From: Bacteriovoracaceae bacterium
GTDB lineage: Bacteria > Bdellovibrionota > Bacteriovoracia > Bacteriovoracales > Bacteriovoracaceae
DNA: 6,429 bases
Reading direction: 5' to 3'
Assembly (NCBI GenBank): GCA_947440875.1
Contig: CANETG010000157.1
Location: 1-6,429 of the forward strand
Positions 1 to 5,947 of this stretch are shown piece by piece (positions within the stretch are counted from its first letter, which is position 1; the number at the start of each line of letters is the position of its first letter). The translations under genes and the position numbers were made by a program. Under the pieces are notes generated by a model. That model made no database searches, had not been told where the DNA came from, and saw only the letters and a list, made by a program, of their open reading frames with translations.

Positions 1-1276
1 CCTTATCAAAGGTAATGTATTTATTTTTGAGCTTCTCTTTATACGTTTCAGGGATCGACGCTTGGTACTCTTCGAGAGTGACAAGTTTTCCGTCGGTATT
101 TCTGAAGAGGACGAACTTTCTCATCACTTCATCGAACTTCGTATCCTGCATGCAACCGTATTTCACGAAAAGTCCGATATCATCCCAGACTTTCTCGAAA
201 CGCTCGCGGTCAGAGTTAAAGAGCTTCTTGAGCGACTCTGCGACTTTTTTAATGATGTAGTTAGAGATCTTCTTAATATTCGGGTCCCCCTGGAGGGCCG
301 AGCGAGAAACGTTGAGAGGAATATCGACGGAATCAATCGCCCCTTTTAAGAGTCCCAAGAAATCCGGAACCACATTCTTCACGTTATCCGAGACGAAAAC
401 CTGTTTTGAATAGAGCTTGATGCCATTGTCTTGAACGGGTTTCGTGCGATCGAGTTTCGGGAAGAAGAGCACTCCCTGGAGAGTAAACGGATGATCAACA
501 TTCAAGTGAAGCCAGAAAAGTGGCTCTTGCTCGTACGGGAACATCTTCTGGAAAAAATCTTTATAGTCTTGATCGACGAGAGTCGTCGGATCTTTTTTCC
601 AAAGAGGAGTTGTGTCGTTAATTTGCTCTGCTTCAGTTTCAGTCGCAGCGTCTTTGAGGGACACGGGATACGGCATGAAGTCGCAGTAATGAGTGAGCGT
701 TTCTTTTAATTTCCAGTGATCAAGAAACTCTTCGCCATCAGCGGAGATGAAAAGTTTGATCGTTGTCCCAATTTCCGTTCTCGTTGATTCAGAAAATTCG
801 TAGTCCGTATCCCCAAGACAAGTCCATTTTGTGGGCTGAGATCCTGGCACCCACGACAGGGATTCCACTTCGACCTTTTCCGCGACCATGAATGAGGAAT
901 AAAAACCGAGGCCAAATTTCCCGATGATGTCGGTTTTTGAATCGGTGTTTCCCATGTCTTTCATTTTCTGAACGAATTCTTCCGCACCAGAGAAGGCGAG
1001 TTGAGCGATGTATTTTTCGACTTCCGGCTCCGTCATCCCGAGACCGTTATCAGAAATCGTGATGAGGCGAGCGGCCTTATCGACCACAACACTGACCTGA
1101 CCATCAGGAGTTTCGTGCCCCTGACCGCGGGAAAGAGTTGTTCTTTTTGTGATGGCATCGCACGCGTTGGAGACAAGCTCGCGGACAAAAATATCGTGCT
1201 CCGAGTAAAGCCACTTCTTGATAATGGGGAAAATGTCATTGGTTTTAACTGAAATCGAACCCTTACGCGTAGTCAT
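1..1276 (-). CDS. htpG: HtpG (Hsp90) molecular chaperone, N-terminal 425 residues, cut by window edge
   Basis: Cytosolic ATP-dependent chaperone that clamps client proteins as a homodimer. Reading leftward from ATG 1276 there is an uninterrupted frame to the window edge; about 200 C-terminal residues (dimerisation domain) of the usual 600-640 are missing. Visible GHKL ATPase motifs: RELVSNACDA (E33, N37, D40), ISDNGLGM (D76, G78, G80) and GKFGLGFYSSF (119-129, the lid hinge). The middle domain follows from about residue 220, with LNVSRSALQ carrying the catalytic-loop arginine at R325. The LNVSRSxLQ form and the following KKISNYI and FRNTDGK stretches recall Bacteroidota-type HtpG rather than the E. 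coli type (LNVSRE), from memory of those families. The start is supported by GGAGG (1281-1285), 4 bases upstream. It is divergent from the asparaginase gene, and a heat-shock-like promoter precedes it. Confidence 0.96.
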   Translation of the reverse strand, partial: MTTRKGSISVKTNDIFPIIKKWLYSEHDIFVRELVSNACDAITKRTTLSRGQGHETPDGQVSVVVDKAARLITISDNGLGMTEPEVEKYIAQLAFSGAEEFVQKMKDMGNTDSKTDIIGKFGLGFYSSFMVAEKVEVESLSWVPGSQPTKWTCLGDTDYEFSESTRTEIGTTIKLFISADGEEFLDHWKLKETLTHYCDFMPYPVSLKDAATETEAEQINDTTPLWKKDPTTLVDQDYKDFFQKMFPYEQEPLFWLHLNVDHPFTLQGVLFFPKLDRTKPVQDNGIKLYSKQVFVSDNVKNVVPDFLGLLKGAIDSVDIPLNVSRSALQGDPNIKKISNYIIKKVAESLKKLFNSDRERFEKVWDDIGLFVKYGCMQDTKFDEVMRKFVLFRNTDGKLVTLEEYQASIPETYKEKLKNKYITFDK

Positions 1277-1280
1277 AGAT

Positions 1281-1285
1281 CCTCC
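1281..1285 (-). promoter_or_regulatory. Ribosome binding site of htpG
   Basis: On the minus strand GGAGG lies 4 bases before ATG 1276. It is a strong Shine-Dalgarno match with slightly short spacing, and it fixes the htpG start. Confidence 0.7.
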
Positions 1286-1305
1286 AAAAAGGTAACGGTG
1301 CCACA

Positions 1306-1332
1306 TTGTCGTCTAGTAAACGTCTTTAATAT
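1306..1332 (+). promoter_or_regulatory. Weak candidate promoter for the asparaginase-nuclease pair
   Basis: TTGTCG (1306-1311) and TAATAT (1327-1332) are the best plus-strand hexamers in the divergent spacer, but the 15-base gap is shorter than the usual 16-18. Some promoter must exist in this 104-base spacer because the gene to the left runs the other way. This specific placement is only tentative. Confidence 0.22.
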
Positions 1333-1339
1333 CTCGTAA

Positions 1340-1367
1340 AAGATAGGTACTGATTAGCGAACGTCAA
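1340..1367 (-). promoter_or_regulatory. Candidate htpG promoter (sigma-70 like, with sigma-32 features)
   Basis: Minus strand: TTGACG (1362-1367; 5 of 6 to TTGACA), a 16-base spacer, then TATCTT (1340-1345; 4 of 6). The same bases also fit the E. coli heat-shock pattern: CCCTTGA across the -35 region, then 13 bases after CTTGACG, then ACCTATCT compared with CCCCATNT (5 of 8). Initiation would fall near 1333, giving a leader of roughly 57 bases. Heat-shock control is expected for htpG from other bacteria. The sigma factor assignment is inference. The -35 element is the complement of the purine stretch that serves as the asparaginase gene's ribosome site. Confidence 0.5.
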
Positions 1368-1380
1368 GGGCAGCTTTCGA

Positions 1381-1899
1381 ATGGGAAATGAAATAATTCC
1401 GCTGAGTATTCTTACGACCGGCGGAACGATCGAAAAAATCTACGATGAATTTGAAGGGTCTCTCGAGAACCGGGAAACCATCGTCAAAAATAAGCTCCTC
1501 CAGCGACTGCGTCTTCCGTACACCGATATTCACGTCAAGCAGATCATGTCGAAAGACTCGCTCCTCATGGATGAACATGATCGGCACTCGATTCTTGAGG
1601 CGATTAAGGATCAAGGAAAAGATATTCCCGTCGTTGTTCTTCACGGCACTGATACGATGGACCAGACCGCCAAATATTGCTTTGACCATCACCCAAAAAT
1701 TTCCGTACCCGTAGTGTTCACCGGTGCGATGAGACCTTTGGGATTTGAAGACTCTGATGCGATTCAAAACGTGATTGAAGCGATGATGGTCGCAAGAATT
1801 CTGAAGCCCGGCTATTACGTCACTTTTCACGGAAAACTTTTTACCGTTCCGAATTTAAGAAAAAATAAAACGAAGGGAACCTTCGAGGAGATCACATGA
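1381..1899 (+). CDS. Single-domain asparaginase-like protein
   Basis: This is the N-terminal domain of the type I/II L-asparaginase family, which hydrolyses asparagine to aspartate and ammonia. Motifs: TTGGTIEK (12-19) with the family nucleophile threonine at T16; MSKDSLLMD (56-64) in the substrate-binding loop; LHGTDTMDQT (87-96) with the second catalytic threonine T90 and D91; TGAMRP (114-119). At 172 residues it is about half the usual 320-350 and ends where the C-terminal domain would begin, with no frameshift seen. The catalytic lysine of the second triad (K162 of E. coli AnsB, in a TFK motif) appears to align with E169 in GTFEE, so activity is uncertain. There is no signal peptide, so it is cytoplasmic. 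Start ATG 1381 has AAGGG at 1366-1370, and an in-frame stop at 1351 with no other start codon between excludes a longer form. It overlaps the nuclease gene by ATGA. Confidence 0.85.
   Translation: MGNEIIPLSILTTGGTIEKIYDEFEGSLENRETIVKNKLLQRLRLPYTDIHVKQIMSKDSLLMDEHDRHSILEAIKDQGKDIPVVVLHGTDTMDQTAKYCFDHHPKISVPVVFTGAMRPLGFEDSDAIQNVIEAMMVARILKPGYYVTFHGKLFTVPNLRKNKTKGTFEEIT
1885..1890 (+). promoter_or_regulatory. Ribosome binding site of the S1/P1 nuclease, inside the asparaginase gene
   Basis: GAGGAG lies within the last codons of the asparaginase gene, 5 bases before ATG 1896. With the ATGA overlap at 1896-1899 this is a classic arrangement for translational coupling. Confidence 0.7.
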
Positions 1900-2720
1900 A
1901 AGCTTTCATCGTGAGTATGCTTTTAGTCTCGACGTCTGCGTTTGCTTGGGGACCGACTGGTCACCGTGCGGTAGGGGAGATTGCTGAAAAGTATATGGAT
2001 CCGCGCGCACTTCTTCTTGCTCGAAATATTCTCCAAGGTCAGTCACTCGCCAAGGGTTCTACTTGGCCGGATGAAATTAAATCGGAACCGGCACGCTATC
2101 AGTATACCTACAATTGGCACTACACCGATTGGGCGGACGATGCTCACGATCACGACGAAACAAACTCTTCCGGAAAACTCATGGGCTCAATTGAGGCCCA
2201 GATGACGATCCTGAAAAGCCCAACTGCCAAGCGTGAAGAAAAAGAATTCGCCCTGAAATTTATCGTTCATCTCATCGGTGATCTTCACATGCCCCTTCAC
2301 GTGGGGAATGGTCTTGATCAGGGTGGGAACTGGTGCAAAGTTTCTTACATGGGTCAGGCGACAAACCTTCACGCGCTTTGGGATGAGGGCATGATTAATT
2401 TCACGAATCTTTCGTTCACTGAACTTTCAAAATTTGTCTCTGCAGGAAAAACTCTTGAGCAAATGAACGCGGCTCGGTCAGGAACGGCTATCGACTGGGC
2501 AAGAGAATCAAAAGTTCTACGGACTCAGATTTATCCAGCGAACGTCATTGAGCCACAAGCGCCGATGTCGATGAAAGGGTACTGCCGGAAAGACGTGCCA
2601 GCGGAGGAAATTCCGAAACTCTCTTACGAATACGCGTATAAGTTTATGCCGTTGGTAGAAGAAAGAATTTTCCTCGCGGGAGTTCGTCTCTCACTTCTTC
2701 TCAACGACGCTCTTAAGTAA
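1896..2720 (+). CDS. Secreted S1/P1-type zinc-dependent nuclease
   Basis: Zinc-dependent phosphodiesterase that cleaves single-stranded DNA and RNA and removes 3'-phosphates, acting outside the cytoplasm. Residues 1-17 are a Sec signal peptide (charged start, hydrophobic core, SAFA cleavage site). Cleavage after A17 exposes W18, and in this family the N-terminal tryptophan itself binds zinc. All nine ligands of the three-zinc site are present with P1 nuclease spacing: W18, H23, D59 (WPDE), H75 (NWHY), H125, D129 and H135 (HLIGDLHMPLH), H159 and D163 (HALWDE). C147 and C230 could form a disulfide. The length of 274 residues is normal for the family. It is the second gene of a coupled pair with the asparaginase-like gene. 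Its 3' end overlaps the convergent acetyltransferase gene by 8 bases. A likely role is digestion of external nucleic acid for nucleotide or phosphate recovery; in a predatory bacterium this could be prey nucleic acid (inference). Confidence 0.95.
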   Translation: MKAFIVSMLLVSTSAFAWGPTGHRAVGEIAEKYMDPRALLLARNILQGQSLAKGSTWPDEIKSEPARYQYTYNWHYTDWADDAHDHDETNSSGKLMGSIEAQMTILKSPTAKREEKEFALKFIVHLIGDLHMPLHVGNGLDQGGNWCKVSYMGQATNLHALWDEGMINFTNLSFTELSKFVSAGKTLEQMNAARSGTAIDWARESKVLRTQIYPANVIEPQAPMSMKGYCRKDVPAEEIPKLSYEYAYKFMPLVEERIFLAGVRLSLLLNDALK

Positions 2721-3246
2721 TTTCAAATCCGCTTAATTCTTCCGGAGTCTCCGGCTTCGGAAGAGTGAGTTGGTAGTAACCCACGTCCCACCATTGACCT
2801 TCCTTGAAACCGACTTCCGGAAAACGTCCCACTAATTGAAATCCCAGTTTTTCGTGGATCGCCACACTCGGAATATTCGGAAGAGTGATGACTCCGATGA
2901 TGTTGAGAATTCCCATTCTTTTTAAGTGATCAAAAAGTGCGAGGTAAAGTTTTTTTCCTGATCCTTTTCCGCAGAGTGATTGGTCTACATAAATGGAAGA
3001 CTCCACCGACCAACGGTAAGCTGCGCGCGCCTTAAAGGGTGTGGCGTAAGCGTAAGCAATCATCACTCCGTCTTTTTCCATCACGAGCCAGGGAAATTGT
3101 TTGGTGTACTCCACAATTCTATTTCTCATTTCTTCAACACTCGGCACTTCGATCTCGAAAGTGATTGAGGTGTGGCTCACGTAATGAGAATAAATAGAGC
3201 GAATGGCTGCGGCATCATCGGGTGATGCCATTCTGATTTTTTCCAT
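2713..3246 (-). CDS. GNAT N-acetyltransferase, phosphinothricin/methionine-sulfoximine acetyltransferase type
   Basis: Transfers an acetyl group from acetyl-CoA to the amino group of a small amino-acid-like substrate; it is cytoplasmic. The 177 residues match the Pat/Bar/MnaT family along their length: MEKIRMASPDDAAAI at the start, TSITFEIEVPS (26-36), FPWLVMEKDG (51-60), AYAYATPFKARAAYRWSVE (64-82, the substrate-side signature), the acetyl-CoA loop CGKGSGKKLY (92-101), VITLPNIPSVAIHEKLGF (119-136) and GQWWDVGYYQL (150-160). The usual Q/R opening the Q/R-x-x-G-x-G loop is C92, while the glycines G95 and G97 are kept. The start is supported by family alignment, since residues 1-5 fit the usual M-x-I-R opening. 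There is no convincing Shine-Dalgarno site, and the promoter suggests a leaderless mRNA. The family acts on phosphinothricin, methionine sulfone/sulfoximine and related compounds; the real substrate here is unknown. Confidence 0.93.
   Translation of the reverse strand: MEKIRMASPDDAAAIRSIYSHYVSHTSITFEIEVPSVEEMRNRIVEYTKQFPWLVMEKDGVMIAYAYATPFKARAAYRWSVESSIYVDQSLCGKGSGKKLYLALFDHLKRMGILNIIGVITLPNIPSVAIHEKLGFQLVGRFPEVGFKEGQWWDVGYYQLTLPKPETPEELSGFEIT
2738..2764. repeat. Inverted repeat / hairpin at the convergent gene ends
   Basis: Arms 2738-2747 (TCTTCCGGAG) and 2755-2764 (CTTCGGAAGA) pair over 10 positions, nine Watson-Crick and one G-U, around a 7-base loop. It starts 17 bases after the nuclease stop and lies in the last codons of the acetyltransferase (the PETPEE stretch). 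An alternative inner palindrome, CCGGAG-T-CTCCGG (2742-2754), shares the left arm. No U-run follows on either strand, so it is not a standard intrinsic terminator. It might stall or protect converging transcripts, or be a by-product of coding sequence. Confidence 0.4.
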
Positions 3247-3252
3247 ACATTC

Positions 3253-3281
3253 ATCATAAAAACGCCCTGATTCCCTGGCAA
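3253..3281 (-). promoter_or_regulatory. Promoter of the GNAT gene, predicted to give a leaderless mRNA
   Basis: Minus strand: TTGCCA (3276-3281; 5 of 6), an ideal 17-base spacer (3259-3275), then TATGAT (3253-3258; 5 of 6). Six bases follow the -10 box before A3246, the first base of the start codon, so the predicted +1 coincides with the A of ATG. Confidence 0.6.
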
Positions 3282-3414
3282 AGAGTTAAGTCTTTTAGTC
3301 GGACTTTTAACCCTAATTCATTGAGATTACGGAAGGTCGAAAGACTCTCTAGATGAATTTCGTGATCGGGAGAATAATCCTACCATTCTGAGGATTTGTG
3401 CCGATATATCTTTC

Positions 3415-3418
3415 GAGG
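3415..3418 (+). promoter_or_regulatory. Probable ribosome binding site of the lipoprotein gene
   Basis: GAGG lies 9 bases before ATG 3428. The competing site GAGGA (3390-3394) is only 3 bases from GTG 3398. The ATG 3428 choice also gives a signal peptide of normal length. Confidence 0.45.
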
Positions 3419-3427
3419 TCTATGACC

Positions 3428-5467
3428 ATGGAAGTTTTGAATTTAGGGAAGAAAATATTCTGCCATTTACTCTTGATGATTTACCTCATCACGAGTTGTA
3501 ATCCGTTGGCAGCACCTGTGTCGAAGCGAGGTCTCTCAGCGGATGGCTCTATTTCAACGACTGGCGGATCGTCTTCGGGTTCCGGAAGTGGTGCTACCGA
3601 CGATGATGAAGTTCTCGGTGATGGATCAACTCTTCCCCCCAAAGTCGAAATTCGTCACTTAATTGAACCCAATCTTTCCTCTGATCCCAATTACCAGACT
3701 GGCACCGGAATCGCTTCCGGTGGATCTTACGTTCGGAAACTTACACTCCCAAAAAACTTCGCCGGTAAACTTTACGTCGCCGGAGTCAACGTCGGAACAC
3801 TTTCTGATCGCATCGTTCGCGTGAGATTTAAATGGGGAGCGAATCGGAAATCTATTCCCGAAGATGGAATTCCCGGGACTATTGTTCAGGCACCCGGGAT
3901 TACTCCTCAGACTCCGATCAGTGTTCTTGTTCTCGATTTAAAATCAGAACCATTCAGATCGGTACGCCTTCCGTATGATCTTTTTGATTACAATGATTAT
4001 AACTTCTCTGCAGGTGATACTCCGACTCAAGATAACCGAAACACCGGTCTTTTCTGTCGCGGTCTACAGGTAGCCGACGATCCTACTTTTGTGGGAGTCG
4101 GAGCTTGTGATGGTGCTCAGTCAAACCCCGATCAGCCCGAAGAAGAATGTCTCTACGCGTATGCAAAAGTCGCCGATCAAGGACTCGTTCGTCAAATCCT
4201 AACACCTCAAGTTCCACTCACTCCAGGTCTAACCCAGAGTATGAGTTTTGTGAGTGCAAATTATTATCAAGATTTTTTAGCCAAGAGTTTACTCAAGCCT
4301 CTTCCAGATACGGTCACAACTGCGGGAGCCTTTACCGCGGGATCATTTTTATTCAGCCAATCGAATGCCACGACCGGATCTCCGTCTCTCAATTTCCCTG
4401 CGGCCACAATTTGGGATTCGCTCACGATCGGGACAAGTGCCACGAAATATTTTTACCGTGGGCCTTACCGATTGATGGATTCCGTAAACTGGCAATTCCG
4501 CTTCTCCCGCCTTGACGGTGCAAAACGACTATTTAAAGAGAACTCATATGTGAATTTTGACCTCACCAAAGGCGCTCTTCCCGATGGCCCGGTGTATGCC
4601 GTTCAAGATTCTGATGGAAACATTTCCTATGTTCCGCAGGACAAAATTTACTATAACTCTTATCTCTTTCCACTCGCAACGAAAGTCTCTCTGGGGACTG
4701 GAGTTAGTTACTTAGGTTCTGCGACTCCCGATGGAGCACGTGCAGTCACAACTACGGCTTCCCAATGGATGGACGGATCAAACGCACGCGCAGAAAGTAA
4801 AGACAGTGAACAAAATCACGTCGGATCTTGTAACGTCACTTCATCCATCGAAATCACCGCGCGCGATGATAACGGAGTTGAGTACACGATTTCACAGGCG
4901 CTGGACGTGAAGCTTCAACTCGTTCGTCCAACAGTTGTCCGCACCGATATCGGAAACGAAGTTCTTTACAGAAATTTCCGGTCTTGTTCATCAAACGCGA
5001 GCTGCGGAACTTCTGGTTGCTGTCTGAACAATCGCTGCTGGGATGAAAATCTTGTCTCGCAGTGTTTTGATGAAAACGACATTCAAGGCAATAAGCCGAT
5101 CGGTAATACGTGTGCCTCAGATCTCGAGTGCTCGAGCCTTTGTTGCAACAGCGGCAACGGTCAGTGCGCTCCTCACAACACGTCTCTGAATCCGGCGGTT
5201 CTGTGTGCTAAACCCATCGGAGCTTTTTGTATCGCTAAAGAATGGTGTGGAAAAACACCGATAACAAAATGCATCGTAGTATCCCAGCCGAATGATCCAG
5301 TAAGCGGCGAGGCCCGTTGCACTCAGTCCTGTTTCACTGTTTCCGAGTACGGTGAATGTAAAAACGGTGCCTGCACACCTGCAACTCAAGCCGCCATCCC
5401 AGTATTTAACGAAAGCGACCCGAACAGATGTGATGGCGCTGTGCCCGCGCCTGACTTTTCAAATTGA
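3428..5467 (+). CDS. Large lipoprotein with C-terminal Dickkopf-like cysteine-rich repeats
   Basis: I do not recognise the whole protein. From ATG 3428 it has 679 residues; GTG 3398 would add 10. Residues 1-23 are a lipoprotein signal peptide (KK at 8-9, hydrophobic core) with lipobox ITSC and lipidated C24. Residues about 43-65 are a Ser/Gly then Asp-rich flexible linker (GGSSSGSGSG). Residues 70-510 are a globular, probably beta-rich region with few cysteines and no motif I can name. Residues 520-668 carry 20 cysteines. Two clear repeats have the pattern C-x5-C-x3/4-CC-x4/6-C (520-537 and 562-580), each followed by another cysteine, and a third degenerate C-x5-C (601-607) lacks the CC pair. 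They resemble the Dickkopf-type cysteine-rich motif. The cysteines are expected to form disulfides outside the cytoplasm, so the protein is probably anchored in the outer membrane with its domain exposed. Function is unknown; adhesion or surface recognition is only a guess. Confidence 0.85.
   Translation: MEVLNLGKKIFCHLLLMIYLITSCNPLAAPVSKRGLSADGSISTTGGSSSGSGSGATDDDEVLGDGSTLPPKVEIRHLIEPNLSSDPNYQTGTGIASGGSYVRKLTLPKNFAGKLYVAGVNVGTLSDRIVRVRFKWGANRKSIPEDGIPGTIVQAPGITPQTPISVLVLDLKSEPFRSVRLPYDLFDYNDYNFSAGDTPTQDNRNTGLFCRGLQVADDPTFVGVGACDGAQSNPDQPEEECLYAYAKVADQGLVRQILTPQVPLTPGLTQSMSFVSANYYQDFLAKSLLKPLPDTVTTAGAFTAGSFLFSQSNATTGSPSLNFPAATIWDSLTIGTSATKYFYRGPYRLMDSVNWQFRFSRLDGAKRLFKENSYVNFDLTKGALPDGPVYAVQDSDGNISYVPQDKIYYNSYLFPLATKVSLGTGVSYLGSATPDGARAVTTTASQWMDGSNARAESKDSEQNHVGSCNVTSSIEITARDDNGVEYTISQALDVKLQLVRPTVVRTDIGNEVLYRNFRSCSSNASCGTSGCCLNNRCWDENLVSQCFDENDIQGNKPIGNTCASDLECSSLCCNSGNGQCAPHNTSLNPAVLCAKPIGAFCIAKEWCGKTPITKCIVVSQPNDPVSGEARCTQSCFTVSEYGECKNGACTPATQAAIPVFNESDPNRCDGAVPAPDFSN
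4985..5431 (+). repeat. Cysteine-rich tandem repeat region in the lipoprotein
   Basis: This segment encodes residues 520-668 of the lipoprotein with 20 cysteines. Unit 1: SCSSNASC, then GCCLNNRC. Unit 2: TCASDLEC, then LCCNSGNGQC. Unit 3: FCIAKEWC, then only a single cysteine 8 residues on (ITKC). The C-x5-C opening recurs three times. The repeats are diverged at DNA level, so the duplication is old. Confidence 0.7.
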
Positions 5468-5493
5468 TCTGAGACTCACTCCTCTGGCATAAT
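5464..5493 (+). promoter_or_regulatory. Candidate promoter of the epimerase-rhomboid pair
   Basis: TTGATC (5464-5469; 4 of 6), an 18-base spacer and CATAAT (5488-5493; 5 of 6). The -35 box overlaps the lipoprotein stop codon TGA (5465-5467). Initiation would be near 5500, leaving a leader of about 20 bases that contains the AGGA ribosome site at 5509-5512. Confidence 0.4.
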
Positions 5494-5518
5494 GAGCTGA
5501 TCTTTACCAGGAAACACC

Positions 5519-5947
5519 ATGTCCTTACCCGATCTCAAAGATTGTGTTCTCGACCATATTGCGATCGCCGTCAAAAGCATCAGCTCGTCTCAGAAAATCT
5601 GGGAAGATATGGGTCTGACTTTTGCTCCTGAAAGAGAAGAAGTGAAAGATCAGAAAGTGATCACTGCGTTTGCACACGTAGATGTGAACGCGCACATCGA
5701 ACTCCTTGAACCGACCAGCGAAGAAAGTACGATTCATCAATTCATCGAACAAAAAGGCGAGGGCATTCATCACCTCTGTTTCAAAGTTCCTGACGTGAAG
5801 AAAAAGACCGATGAACTGAAGGCAAAAGGTTATCGTTTTATTTATGCCGAACCCAGACTCGGTGCTGGTGGATGCCTGGTTAATTTCATGCATCCCAAGT
5901 CCACAGGGGGAGTGCTCATTGAGCTTTCAGAGAGGCCTTCAAGATGA
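5519..5947 (+). CDS. mce: Methylmalonyl-CoA epimerase
   Basis: Interconverts (2R)- and (2S)-methylmalonyl-CoA in the propionyl-CoA to succinyl-CoA route, used in breakdown of odd-chain fatty acids, branched amino acids and cholesterol-like side chains; cytoplasmic. It is a 142-residue VOC (glyoxalase/dioxygenase) fold of two beta-alpha-beta-beta-beta modules, normal length. Motifs: VLDHIAIAV (10-18) with metal ligand H13; IELLEPT (60-66) with E61 at the second ligand position; GIHHLCFKV (82-90) with H85; GVLIELSE (131-138) with E135. EPRLGAGG (111-118) and FMHPKSTGGVLIEL are typical of this epimerase within the VOC superfamily. AGGA (5509-5512) lies 6 bases before the ATG. The gene overlaps the next by ATGA. 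Methylmalonyl-CoA mutase is not in the window. A generic VOC protein is the alternative, but the match to epimerases is strong. Confidence 0.93.
   Translation: MSLPDLKDCVLDHIAIAVKSISSSQKIWEDMGLTFAPEREEVKDQKVITAFAHVDVNAHIELLEPTSEESTIHQFIEQKGEGIHHLCFKVPDVKKKTDELKAKGYRFIYAEPRLGAGGCLVNFMHPKSTGGVLIELSERPSR
5932..5935 (+). promoter_or_regulatory. Ribosome binding site of the rhomboid-like gene, inside the epimerase gene
   Basis: GAGG, 8 bases before ATG 5944 and within the last epimerase codons. Together with the ATGA overlap at 5944-5947 it supports translational coupling. Confidence 0.55.

Larger units (their letters stand above)
3247..3427. other. Divergent spacer between the GNAT and lipoprotein genes
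   Basis: The left part holds the GNAT promoter on the minus strand. I found no convincing -35/-10 pair for the rightward lipoprotein gene. A short imperfect repeat (AAGTC...GACTT, 3288-3306) is too weak to call. Two possible ribosome sites, GAGGA at 3390-3394 and GAGG at 3415-3418, serve the two alternative starts of the lipoprotein. Confidence 0.4.

Noticed and set aside
431..709. Plus-strand open frames opposite htpG (also 62-349 and 1001-1252)
   Set aside because: All lie antisense to htpG, which is certain from its ATPase motifs; none has a family match or ribosome site.
1277..1380. CIRCE (HrcA operator) upstream of htpG
   Set aside because: No TTAGCACTC / GAGTGCTAA arms are present in the spacer.
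1354..1830. 158-codon open frame on the minus strand opposite the asparaginase gene
   Set aside because: It is the antisense of a gene with clear family motifs, shows no recognisable protein features and has no ribosome site I can see.
3286..3310. Possible hairpin TTAAGTC...GACTTTTAA upstream of the lipoprotein
   Set aside because: Only five bases pair cleanly around a 9-base loop; this is expected by chance in AT-rich spacer.
4147..4515. 122-codon open frame on the plus strand inside the lipoprotein gene
   Set aside because: Out-of-frame, low-complexity Ser/Arg-rich translation within a longer gene that has a signal peptide and structured cysteine repeats.
5525..5893. 122-codon open frame on the minus strand opposite the epimerase gene
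   Set aside because: Shadow of the well-supported epimerase; its translation resembles nothing known to me.
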